From contig JAKSNY010000004.1 in assembly GCA_024399495.1 (NCBI GenBank), positions 62,001 through 126,000 on the forward strand: 64,000 nucleotides of DNA, in the 5' to 3' direction. Below the pieces are notes generated by a model. That model searched no databases. It saw nothing but the letters and a program-made list of their open reading frames with translations, and was not told the DNA's origin. Positions 44,124 through 52,063 of this stretch are shown in pieces. The translations under genes were made by a program, and so were the position numbers. Each line of letters begins with the position of its first letter. The first letter of the stretch is position 1. Origin of the DNA: Paludibacteraceae bacterium. Its GTDB lineage: Bacteria > Bacteroidota > Bacteroidia > Bacteroidales > Paludibacteraceae.

Positions 44124-45656
44124 ATGAAAAAACTTATCTATACAGTAACCGCTGCACTGATAATGCTTGCCTTTGTATCTTGTGAGAAAAAAGAGACAGT
44201 AAAGGAGGCACAGTCATCTGTAGAGAAGGCTGATATGGTGTTTACAGCCACATCAGAAAGCGGTGCTTTAAAGACCACAATGCACTCAAACGGCACCACA
44301 GTGGTGTGGTCAGAGGGCGATAAAATAAAGGTGTTCACTGCCGAAGACCAGACAGGCAGTGTGTGTACAATGACTGACCCTAAATGGGTAGGCACTAACA
44401 CAGCGGAGTTTGCAGGACAGTGTGCCAAGAAAGGACCTTGGACAGCAATATGCCCTGCCAACAAGGCTACAGGTTTTGCAAACGGCAACATAACCATTAC
44501 AATGCCAGAGAAACAGACATACGCTGCTAATACATTTGCAGCAGGTGCAATGCCTTGCGTTGCATACTCAGAGATTGCCACCCTTAATTTCAAACACACA
44601 TTCGGTGTGTTGAAATTCAGCCTCCAACTTAAAGAGGGAGAGACGGGTTCTGTAAAGAGCATAACAGTAACAACCAAGGGTTCAGAGAAACTTAACGGTA
44701 CATTTACAGTTAACCCATCTTCAGGCAGTGCGGCTGCCCAAAAGAGCGGTGCAGATGGTACAGCATCTGTAATTATTGACTGTGGCACTGGCGTGGCACT
44801 CAGCACAAGCACAGCCACAGATTTTTGGATTGTGGTTCCACAGGGTGCGTTTGAGGGCGGATTTGACGTGACAGTAACACCAATAGACGATCATTATCTT
44901 CCAACAACAATTTCAGCCACAAAAGCCAACACCATTACTGCAGGTAAGATTAAGGAGATGCCTGTACAGATAGTTGAGTTTAATGAAAAACCACGTCCTG
45001 CTTGTCAAGAGGCATTGGATGCAGATGCCAACTGGGTTAAGATAGGTGAACAATATTGGCTTAAGGAAAACATCAAGTGTACAGAGTATGACAAAGGGTC
45101 TGAGGCGTACAAAGTTGGCAGATACACTATTCCGACATCATCAAATAAAACATTTAACCCATACTACACCGTCATTCCAGATTCAAAAAAACCTGATCAT
45201 ATGACTCCTGAGCAGTTCGGCAAGTTAGGCTTGCTGTACAACTGGGCTGCCGCTATGGGATATACAGATCTAGAAGCAAGAGCCCAAACAGGAGCATACA
45301 GCGGAACCCGTCAGGGTATCTGCCCTAATGGCTCACACATTCCTTCAGTAGCGGAGTGGAATGTTCTCAGTGATTATTTGGGCGGAGGCTCTGTCGCAGG
45401 CAAGAAGATGAAGACCGAAACCGGCTGGTATAAAAACTCTGGTACTAACGAAAGTCGTTTTGCGGCTCTGCCGGCAGGCTACGCCCAAGGAAGCACCTGG
45501 TACAGTGGTGTTGGTGATGGCACCTACTATTTGTCATCAAATGCCGACCAAATCAGTGGCGTTTACGACCGCGAGCTCGGTTACGGCTATGAAGATTTGA
45601 AACCGTACCACACCAGTAAGGAATATGCATGTAGCGTGCGTTGCTTAAGGGATTAA
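44124..45656 (+). CDS. Fimbrillin-like lipoprotein with C-terminal FISUMP domain
   Basis: A 510-residue lipoprotein (lipobox FVSC, Cys20). Residues about 35-290 are a fimbrillin-type domain paralogous to the upstream protein (VWSEGDKIKVFTAEDQTG). Residues about 295-510 form a FISUMP-type domain (fibrobacter succinogenes major paralogous): WLKENIKCTEY, GLLYNWAAAM, GICPNGSHIPSVAEWN and the terminal YACSVRCLRD. It is probably a surface or tip protein with the FISUMP domain outermost. Likely transcribed with the preceding two genes; hairpins follow its stop. Confidence 0.85.
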   Translation: MKKLIYTVTAALIMLAFVSCEKKETVKEAQSSVEKADMVFTATSESGALKTTMHSNGTTVVWSEGDKIKVFTAEDQTGSVCTMTDPKWVGTNTAEFAGQCAKKGPWTAICPANKATGFANGNITITMPEKQTYAANTFAAGAMPCVAYSEIATLNFKHTFGVLKFSLQLKEGETGSVKSITVTTKGSEKLNGTFTVNPSSGSAAAQKSGADGTASVIIDCGTGVALSTSTATDFWIVVPQGAFEGGFDVTVTPIDDHYLPTTISATKANTITAGKIKEMPVQIVEFNEKPRPACQEALDADANWVKIGEQYWLKENIKCTEYDKGSEAYKVGRYTIPTSSNKTFNPYYTVIPDSKKPDHMTPEQFGKLGLLYNWAAAMGYTDLEARAQTGAYSGTRQGICPNGSHIPSVAEWNVLSDYLGGGSVAGKKMKTETGWYKNSGTNESRFAALPAGYAQGSTWYSGVGDGTYYLSSNADQISGVYDRELGYGYEDLKPYHTSKEYACSVRCLRD

Positions 45657-45664
45657 AATTTGAA

Positions 45665-45700
45665 TCATCAGACTTCGGGCAGTAAGCCAAAGTCTGATGA
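45665..45700 (+). terminator. Hairpin after the fimbrillin-like operon
   Basis: Perfect 11-bp stem TCATCAGACTT / AAGTCTGATGA (45665-45675 and 45690-45700) with a 14-base loop. No T-run follows, so termination is likely completed by the next hairpin. Confidence 0.65.
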
Positions 45701-45740
45701 TAACAGGCGGGCTGTCCCAAATGTCAAATAACTACCAACG

Positions 45741-45778
45741 GGTCAAGGGACTGTGATTTCCTTTGACCTTTGTTTTGT
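45741..45778 (+). terminator. Second hairpin with T-rich tail
   Basis: GGTCAAGGGA pairs with TTCCTTTGACC (45741-45750 / 45758-45768), followed by a T-rich tail. After it (45780-45890) only AGCCAAATAACCAAA-type AT-rich repeats are seen. Confidence 0.65.
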
Positions 45779-45893
45779 TCGCTTTTCAATCCGCTACAAG
45801 CAATCAAATAGAATTCAGCCAAACAACCAAATAAAAATAAGCCAAATAACCAAACAAAATCAAGCCAAATAACAAAAAATATTGAAAAATATT

Positions 45894-45923
45894 TTTGTAT
45901 TTCACAGATTATCACTATATTTG
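45894..45923 (+). promoter_or_regulatory. Promoter of the AAA/DUF4143 gene
   Basis: TTTG (45894-45897), 18-base spacer, TATATTTG (45916-45923). It lies inside the longest open frame and so supports the ATG at 45961 as the start. Confidence 0.75.
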
Positions 45924-45960
45924 CAATAAATTTACAAAAACAAATTTATATGCTAAAAAT

Positions 45961-47235
45961 ATGGAGTACAAAAGAAGAATCGCAGACATAATTTTAAAAG
46001 AAAAATTGGATGCAATGGGTGCTGTTTTAATAGAAGGTCCTAAAGCCTGTGGTAAAACCACAACTGCGGAGCAACAAGCCAAAAGCATTCTTTATATGGA
46101 TGACCCTCAACAGATTAAGCAAAACCTGCAATTAGCGGAAACAAACATAAAACGATTATTAGAAGGTGAAAATCCAAGACTTATAGACGAGTGGCAGATT
46201 GCCCCTCAACTGTGGGATGCCATTCGTTTTGAAACTGACCACAGGCAAGGAGACGGATTTTTTATGCTGACAGGTTCTGCTGTTCCTGCAGACAAATCTA
46301 AAATCAATCATAGTGGTGCAGGTCGTTTTGCTTGGCTCACAATGCGCCCCATGACCCTATGGGAATCTAGAGAATCAACAGGAGACGTCAGTCTAAGAAA
46401 CCTATTTCAAAACCCAGAAAAAGTTGATGGGGAAAACAAGTTGCAGTTGGAAAACATAGCCTACTATATCTGTCGTGGAGGTTGGCCTAAAGCAATCAAT
46501 AAAAAAAATGAAAAATCCGCTATACAACAGGTAATTGAGTATTATGAAGCCATAACACGTTCAGATATCTCAAGAGTTGACAACATATCAAGAGACGAGC
46601 ATCGTGCCAAAAGACTTATGCGTTCATACGCGAGATTACAAGGGGCTTCGGCTACTATCCCTACAATAGTAGCGGATATGAAAGCCAATGAGCTGGAAGA
46701 TATGAGCGACGAGACCATTGCGTCTTATATAAATGCTTTAAAAAATATTTTTGTGATTGAAGACATGCCGGCGTGGAATCCTAATCTGCGTTCTAAAACA
46801 GCGATACGAACAAGTGATACCAGATATTTTATTGACCCGTCTTTAGCGACCACAGCGTTAGGGATAGGACCTAATGACTTGTTGAACGATTTGGAAACTA
46901 TGGGTCTGTTTTTTGAGACCCTTTGCGTCAGAGACTTGCGCGTGTATGCCGATGCTAATTATGGTAATGTCTATCATTACAGAGATAAATCGGGACTTGA
47001 ATGTGACACTGTAGTTCATTTAAGAAACGGCAATTACGGACTTATAGAGATTAAACTTGGAGGCGAAACTCTTATTGAAGAAGGTGCTACTAATTTAAAG
47101 CGCTTGGAAGATAAAATAGACACCACAAAAATGAAAAAACCGTCATTCAAAATGGTGCTTACAGCCGTTGGTCAATATGCCTACATGCGGACAGACGGTG
47201 TAATGATAGTTCCTATAGGGTGCTTGAAAGATTAG
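45961..47235 (+). CDS. AAA-type ATPase with DUF4143 C-terminus
   Basis: A 424-residue cytosolic protein. Walker A GPKACGKTTTA (about 26-36), Walker B RLIDEWQ (about 80-86), sensor-type FFMLTGSAVP, then the DUF4143 domain with a restriction-like fold (SGLECDTVVHLRNGNYGLIEIKLGG, Asp...Glu-x-Lys). The family is widespread in Bacteria, often in mobile or accessory regions, and its function is unknown. The start at 45961 is chosen because the promoter lies just upstream. It stands alone with a terminator before it and a promoter behind. Confidence 0.92.
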   Translation: MEYKRRIADIILKEKLDAMGAVLIEGPKACGKTTTAEQQAKSILYMDDPQQIKQNLQLAETNIKRLLEGENPRLIDEWQIAPQLWDAIRFETDHRQGDGFFMLTGSAVPADKSKINHSGAGRFAWLTMRPMTLWESRESTGDVSLRNLFQNPEKVDGENKLQLENIAYYICRGGWPKAINKKNEKSAIQQVIEYYEAITRSDISRVDNISRDEHRAKRLMRSYARLQGASATIPTIVADMKANELEDMSDETIASYINALKNIFVIEDMPAWNPNLRSKTAIRTSDTRYFIDPSLATTALGIGPNDLLNDLETMGLFFETLCVRDLRVYADANYGNVYHYRDKSGLECDTVVHLRNGNYGLIEIKLGGETLIEEGATNLKRLEDKIDTTKMKKPSFKMVLTAVGQYAYMRTDGVMIVPIGCLKD

Positions 47236-47268
47236 TTTTTTTTCAAAAAATGTTCCATATTTTTTGAT

Positions 47269-47298
47269 TTTGTGAATTATAAAAAAAATAGTATTTTT
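47269..47298 (+). promoter_or_regulatory. Promoter of the endonuclease/phosphatase lipoprotein gene
   Basis: TTTG (47269-47272), 18-base spacer, TATTTTTG (47291-47298). Upstream is CAAAAAATGTTCCATATTTT, shared with the fimbrillin-operon promoter at 42413-42432. Confidence 0.7.
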
Positions 47299-47374
47299 GC
47301 AAAGTGAAGGTATTTGGTGATGTATCTCTTGTTAGACTTGATTGGAAAAACGGACATAAATATAAATTGTTTCT

Positions 47375-48865
47375 ATGGAAAGGTTTTTAGTATTGCCGCT
47401 CATTATATTGGTGGCGTTAGCATCGTGTAAGAAAAACAATAACGGGAAGGAGCTTACAGAGAGTCCTGAACTTGTTTCTGCTAAGATTAGTGAGATAGGG
47501 GATACTTTTGTTAAATTTAAGGTAGCGGGTGTTGACCAAAACGGAGATGCCACCACTAAGTTTGTAGTTGTGTTTCCATTACAAAAAGAGATTGGAGAAG
47601 TGGAGTGTGAGGTAGATGATAAGGGAATAATTGGGGTTGAGGGGCTTACACCTAACACAAACTATTTTGTAGGCATATTTACAAAAGACAGATGCAATAA
47701 TGTATCGTACAATAGCGAGGACATAAATTTTACCACATCTGGACCTAAAACAGTAACATTGGGTGCTGTACAGGGCGGTACGGTAAAGATGTTTTATAAG
47801 GGAGAGGAACTAAAATCGGGTGAGACAGTGCCACAAAACTCTTACGTAACGGTAGAGGCAGTGGCAGACGATTACCATTTGTTCAGTGGCATCAATATAT
47901 ATAAAGGTGTGGCGGTGCGTGACTCTTTTAAAGTAACAAAAGATACTACCGTAGTGGCGGAGTTTACTGCTGTAGATGCGTTGCCTGCTACAGATAAGTA
48001 TAAGGTTTGTAACTACAATATAAGGCTATATACTGAGGACGATAAAAAAGACAAACATTGGACAAATCGTAGGAGTTATCTGTTTAAAATGATAGAGAAA
48101 CACACAATGGATGTGTGTGGGTTAGAGGAGATGACACCACAGCAAGCACCTGATTTTGAGAAAAATATGCCTGATTATGAGTATGTGGGCTATGGCAGGG
48201 ATAACGGCAAGGCATACGGAGCAGGCAGTTCAGGAGAGCAGACAGGCTTGGTATATAACAAACGCCATTTTGTAAAACAAGACCAAGGCAGATTCTTCCT
48301 TTCTAACACCCCAAATAAACCCTCAAAGGTTAGCGGAGCATCATTTAACCGCATGGTTACATGGGTGAAACTAAAAGAGCGTAAATCAGATGTTATATTC
48401 TATTTCTTTGCCACCCATTTTGACCACCCTACAAACCAAACAGGTATAAACACACGTTCTAAAGAGGCCGATATAGCACTTGTAGAGGTGCCTAAAATAG
48501 TGGGGAATAATCCTATGTTCTTTGTGGGTGACTTTAATTGCCGTCCAGAAGAGCCTGCATATCAAAAACTTGCAGCCCAATGGAAAGACTCATTCATAAC
48601 TATGGGCGATAAGGCACAGGGAGGCTATGTTTGCAACGATGCTCAACTTGCACGTCCAGGACTACAGGCAGACTGTGCCTGCAAGGGCAATACATACACA
48701 GGCCTGTATAACGTAAATGACTCATTGCCTAAGCGTATAGATTTTGTACTATATAATGAGGTTCATGCATATCCTATATCTTACATTGCAGATGGTGACA
48801 ATATGGGACACACCACACTGCCATCAGACCATGTGCCGGTGGTTACAGAGATGGTTATTAAATGA
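47375..48865 (+). CDS. Exported endonuclease/exonuclease/phosphatase lipoprotein
   Basis: A 496-residue lipoprotein: lipobox ALASC (Cys18), an N-terminal beta domain (about 30-125, FNIII-like), a second beta segment, then an endonuclease/exonuclease/phosphatase domain (about 205-496). Metal and catalytic motifs are intact: YNIRLYTEDD, GLEEM, THFDHP, VGDFNCRPEE and LPSDHVPVVTEM. The C-terminal domain resembles Bacteroidales proteins annotated as DNase I-like or sphingomyelinase-like phosphodiesterases; the substrate is unknown. It is anchored in the envelope, so it probably acts on extracellular nucleic acid or phospho-compounds. Its stop codon lies in an ATGTATG tract. Confidence 0.87.
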   Translation: MERFLVLPLIILVALASCKKNNNGKELTESPELVSAKISEIGDTFVKFKVAGVDQNGDATTKFVVVFPLQKEIGEVECEVDDKGIIGVEGLTPNTNYFVGIFTKDRCNNVSYNSEDINFTTSGPKTVTLGAVQGGTVKMFYKGEELKSGETVPQNSYVTVEAVADDYHLFSGINIYKGVAVRDSFKVTKDTTVVAEFTAVDALPATDKYKVCNYNIRLYTEDDKKDKHWTNRRSYLFKMIEKHTMDVCGLEEMTPQQAPDFEKNMPDYEYVGYGRDNGKAYGAGSSGEQTGLVYNKRHFVKQDQGRFFLSNTPNKPSKVSGASFNRMVTWVKLKERKSDVIFYFFATHFDHPTNQTGINTRSKEADIALVEVPKIVGNNPMFFVGDFNCRPEEPAYQKLAAQWKDSFITMGDKAQGGYVCNDAQLARPGLQADCACKGNTYTGLYNVNDSLPKRIDFVLYNEVHAYPISYIADGDNMGHTTLPSDHVPVVTEMVIK

Positions 48866-48897
48866 TGTATGATGTATGATGTATGATGTATGAGGAG
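48862..48897 (+). repeat. ATGTATGATGT tract
   Basis: Four units of ATGATGTATGATGTATG between the lipoprotein and SufT-like genes; the first TGA is the stop codon of the lipoprotein gene. Confidence 0.8.
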
Positions 48898-48908
48898 ATG
48901 TTAAATTT

Positions 48909-49223
48909 ATGTCTGAATTTTTGGAAATAGAGGAGGGTATAGTCAAAATGCTGAAAACAGTGTTTGACCCTGAAATCCCTGTAAATGTATATGACTTAGG
49001 TCTTATATATAAGATAGATGTGTCTGATACCAAAGACGTTACCATAGATATGACCCTTACGGCGGTAGGGTGTCCTATGGGAGATTTCATAGCAGAGGAT
49101 GTAAAACAGAAAGTGCAGAGTGTTGAGGGTGTCAATAGTGTTACCGTAAACATAGTCTTTGAACCTGCCTGGGACCAAAGCATGATGACCGATGAAGCCA
49201 AACTTGAGTTAGGGTATCTGTAA
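48909..49223 (+). CDS. SufT-like iron-sulfur cluster assembly factor (MIP18 family)
   Basis: A 104-residue MIP18/DUF59 protein (SufT/PaaD group), which helps mature Fe-S proteins. Seen here: FDPEIPVNVYDLGLIY at the N-terminus and the conserved Cys in LTAVGCPMGDFI; FEPAWDQSMMTDEAKLELG ends it. Length is normal. A TtcA-like gene, whose product needs an Fe-S cluster, is 26 bases downstream, a sensible pairing. Confidence 0.93.
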   Translation: MSEFLEIEEGIVKMLKTVFDPEIPVNVYDLGLIYKIDVSDTKDVTIDMTLTAVGCPMGDFIAEDVKQKVQSVEGVNSVTVNIVFEPAWDQSMMTDEAKLELGYL

Positions 49224-49249
49224 TCTTTGCCAGTCCAAACAGAAACTTA

Positions 49250-49984
49250 ATGGAAACCGAGCAATCCTTTATATATCATCTGCGTGGCAAATTCTCTAAG
49301 GCGTTGAAAGATTATGCCTTGATAGATGACGGCGATAAGGTTCTCATCGGGTTATCGGGTGGAAAAGACAGCCTTGCCTTAGTGGATTTCTTTGCTGAAA
49401 GGATGAAAATCTTCAAGCCTAAGTTTACTGTTGAGGCGGCACACATTATTGTAAGGAATATACCGTATCAGTCAGACATTGAGTATCTGAAAAACTATTG
49501 TAACAGTTTTGACATACCTCTGCATATAGTGGAGACGGAATTTGACCAATCTACAGACACACGTAAGTCTCCTTGTTTCCTCTGTTCCTGGAACAGGCGT
49601 AAAAAGTTGTTTGAGACAGCATCTGAGTTAGGTTGCACTAAAATAGCATTGGGGCACCATCAAGATGACATTATTGAGACTCTGCTAATGAACCTTACGT
49701 TTCAGGGGGCTTTTGCCACTATGCCTCCTCTACTGAAAATGAATAAGATGGAGTTCTCTATAATACGTCCGCTATGTCTTATCAAAGAGAGTGAGTTACA
49801 GCAGTTTGCATCAATTAAAGGCTTCAGAAAACAGATTAAGAACTGCCCGTATGAGAATGACTCCAACCGTGCCGATATGAAAGCCGTACTTTCAGAGTTG
49901 GAAAAACTTAACAAAGATGCCCGATACAGCATTTGGGGAGCGATGCAAAATGTGCAAGCAGAATATTTACCAAAAAAAAGTTAA
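49250..49984 (+). CDS. TtcA-like PP-loop ATPase (tRNA 2-thiolation)
   Basis: A 244-residue PP-loop protein: SGGKDSLALVDFF (P-loop near residue 35), the C-x-x-C pair in CFLCSWNRRKK and ALGHHQDDIIETLLM. This matches TtcA, which makes 2-thiocytidine at tRNA position 32 with an Fe-S cluster. Some related TtcA-like proteins act on other substrates. Likely co-transcribed with the SufT-like gene. Confidence 0.88.
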   Translation: METEQSFIYHLRGKFSKALKDYALIDDGDKVLIGLSGGKDSLALVDFFAERMKIFKPKFTVEAAHIIVRNIPYQSDIEYLKNYCNSFDIPLHIVETEFDQSTDTRKSPCFLCSWNRRKKLFETASELGCTKIALGHHQDDIIETLLMNLTFQGAFATMPPLLKMNKMEFSIIRPLCLIKESELQQFASIKGFRKQIKNCPYENDSNRADMKAVLSELEKLNKDARYSIWGAMQNVQAEYLPKKS

Positions 49985-50122
49985 AAGTTAAAAGTTGAAA
50001 GTTGAAAGTTGAAAGTTTTTTGTATCTTTGCATTTTGTTATAGAACTTATAACTTTCAATTTTACTTTCAGTCAGCTAACGCAGTCAATTATCAATTTTC
50101 AATTATCAATTTTCAATTATAA
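49985..50122. repeat. TTGAAAGTT / TTTCAATT repeats, with the mutA promoter
   Basis: AAAGTTAAAAGTTGAAAGTTG units up to 50020, then TTTCAATTTTACTTTCAGTCAG, GTCAATTATCAATTTTC units up to 50122. A -7 box TATCTTTG sits at 50023-50030. Confidence 0.8.
50002..50030 (+). promoter_or_regulatory. Promoter of mutA-mutB built partly from a repeat
   Basis: TTG at 50002-50004 (inside a TTGAAAGTT unit), 18-base spacer, TATCTTTG at 50023-50030. The -33 element is supplied by the repeat. Confidence 0.6.
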
Positions 50123-50128
50123 AAAATT

Positions 50129-51997
50129 ATGGCTAACAAATTGAACTTTTTAGCGGATTTCCCTGCCATTACAACAGAGCAGTGGATGGCTAAAATCACT
50201 GAAGACCTGAAGGGTGCCGATTTCAACAAGAAGTTGGTTTGGCGTACCCCTGAAGGGTTCAATGTAATGCCTTTCTACCGTCAGGAGAACTTGGAGGGCT
50301 TACAGACTACAGAGAGTGCACCGGGTCAGTTCCCGTTTGTGCGTGGTGTTAAAGAGAGTAATGTTTGGCGTGTACGTCAGAACATTAACGTTAAGGAGTT
50401 GGGTGCCGCCGATGCTAACAAAAAGGCATTGGACATACTTACAAAAGGCGTTGACTCTTTAGGCTTCAAACTTAATGCAGAGGAGTTAAGTGCTTCTTAC
50501 ATTGCCACATTGCTAAAGGGCATAGATGCAGAGAAGGTGGAGCTAAACTTTAAGGTTTGCATGCACAAGACTGCTGAACTTGTAGATTTGCTTTGTGAGT
50601 TCTTTAAGAATAACGGTTTTGATGCCGCTAAGGTTCAAGGTTCTATAAATGTGGACCCTATAAAGAGAATGTTACGCAAAGGTAGGAAATATTCTGCCGC
50701 TGAAGTTTCTGAATTTATAACCACAGCAGTTAAGGCAGGAGAGAAACTTCCTAAATTCCGTACAGTAGGTGTTAATCCTAAGGTATTCTGTAATGCAGGT
50801 GTTTATGCTACACAAGAACTTGGTTACGCTCTTGCTTGGGGTAACCAATATATGGAAATGCTTACAGAGGCAGGCATCGATGCTAAGGAGGCTGGCTGTG
50901 CCATTAAGTTTAACTTTGGTATTGGTGGTAACTACTTTATGGAGATTGCAAAATTCCGTGCCGCACGTCTGCTTTGGGCTAAGATAGTAGAGGCTTACAA
51001 GCCATCTTGTAACTGTGCAGCCAAAATGTGCATTCACGCTGTAACATCTTCGTTCAACAAGACGCTGTTTGATGCTCACGTAAATCTTCTACGTTCTCAG
51101 ACAGAGGCTATGAGTGCCGCTCTTGGTGGTGTATGCTCAATGACAGTACGTCCGTTTGACATTACATACAAGGCTGCCGATGATTTCTCTGAGCGTATAG
51201 CACGTAACCAGCAGTTACTGCTTAAAGAGGAGTCTCACTTTGATAAGGTTGTTGACCCGGCTGCAGGTTCATATTATCTTGAGAACCTTACCGCTATGGT
51301 TGCAGAGCAGGCTTGGAAGATATTCCTTGAGATTCAGAACGGTGGCGGATTCTTTGCCGCTGTAGAGAATGGCTCTATTGTAAGTGCCGTTAAGGAGATT
51401 GCCGCCGGCAGAATGAAAGCTGTTGCTTCACGTAAGGAGACACTGCTTGGTACAAACCAATTCCCTAACTTTAATGAGACCGCCGCTTCCAAAATAGAAA
51501 AGAAGGGTGATTGCAAGTGCAAGTGCTGCTGTGCAGAGGCAGAACTTGAGACATTGCCTAAGAACCGTGCCGCAGAGCAGTTTGAGGCTTTGCGTCTTGC
51601 AGTAGAGAATTCAGGCAAGCGTCCAAAGGTATTTATGCTTACCATTGGTAACCTTGCAATGCGTCTTGCTCGTTCACAATTCTCTTGCAATTTCTTTGCA
51701 TGTGCAGGTTATGAGGTTATTGACAACCTTGGATTTGACACTGTAGAGGCTGGTGTAGAGGCTGCTCGCAAGGCTAAGGCAGACATTATAGTTCTTTGCT
51801 CAAGCGATGATGAGTATGCAACACTTGCCGTTCCTGCATTTAAGGCTATAGGCGGTAAAGAGATTTTTGTAGTTGCAGGTGCTCCTGCTTGTATGGAGGA
51901 TTTGCAGAAAGAGGGTATAGAGAACTTCATCCACGTACGTTGCAATGTTCTTGAAACTCTTAAATCATTTAACGATAAATTAAGTATTAACCAGTAG
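50129..51997 (+). CDS. mutA: Methylmalonyl-CoA mutase small subunit
   Basis: A 622-residue subunit of the heterodimeric B12-dependent mutase that interconverts succinyl-CoA and R-methylmalonyl-CoA on the route to propionate. It has the TIM-barrel half with NVWRVRQNI and AYALAWGNQYMEML and the degenerate B12-type C-terminal domain. The small subunit is not expected to carry cobalamin, and the DxHxxG motif is indeed absent. Odd: a Cys-rich linker (Cys462, 464, 466, 467, 468) joins the two domains. mutB follows 66 bases later. Confidence 0.96.
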   Translation: MANKLNFLADFPAITTEQWMAKITEDLKGADFNKKLVWRTPEGFNVMPFYRQENLEGLQTTESAPGQFPFVRGVKESNVWRVRQNINVKELGAADANKKALDILTKGVDSLGFKLNAEELSASYIATLLKGIDAEKVELNFKVCMHKTAELVDLLCEFFKNNGFDAAKVQGSINVDPIKRMLRKGRKYSAAEVSEFITTAVKAGEKLPKFRTVGVNPKVFCNAGVYATQELGYALAWGNQYMEMLTEAGIDAKEAGCAIKFNFGIGGNYFMEIAKFRAARLLWAKIVEAYKPSCNCAAKMCIHAVTSSFNKTLFDAHVNLLRSQTEAMSAALGGVCSMTVRPFDITYKAADDFSERIARNQQLLLKEESHFDKVVDPAAGSYYLENLTAMVAEQAWKIFLEIQNGGGFFAAVENGSIVSAVKEIAAGRMKAVASRKETLLGTNQFPNFNETAASKIEKKGDCKCKCCCAEAELETLPKNRAAEQFEALRLAVENSGKRPKVFMLTIGNLAMRLARSQFSCNFFACAGYEVIDNLGFDTVEAGVEAARKAKADIIVLCSSDDEYATLAVPAFKAIGGKEIFVVAGAPACMEDLQKEGIENFIHVRCNVLETLKSFNDKLSINQ

Positions 51998-52063
51998 TAT
52001 GAATTTTTGGAATAGCGAGCGAAGAACAAACTTGTTTGTTATTCCGAGTCATGACAAAAATCT
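51998..52063. repeat. Short repeat between mutA and mutB
   Basis: Contains GAACAAACTTGTTTGTTATTC (palindrome AACAAACTTGTTTGTT) flanked by AGCGAGCG, similar to a stretch in the fimbrillin-operon leader. Confidence 0.55.

Noticed and set aside
44138-44818. A 226-codon open frame on the minus strand opposite the fimbrillin-FISUMP gene
   Set aside because: It is antisense to a well-supported lipoprotein gene with no promoter or family motif of its own.
49985-50128. Cobalamin riboswitch before mutA
   Set aside because: The gap is only 144 bases and made of TTGAAAGTT/TTTCAATT repeats; no B12-box-type sequence is visible.
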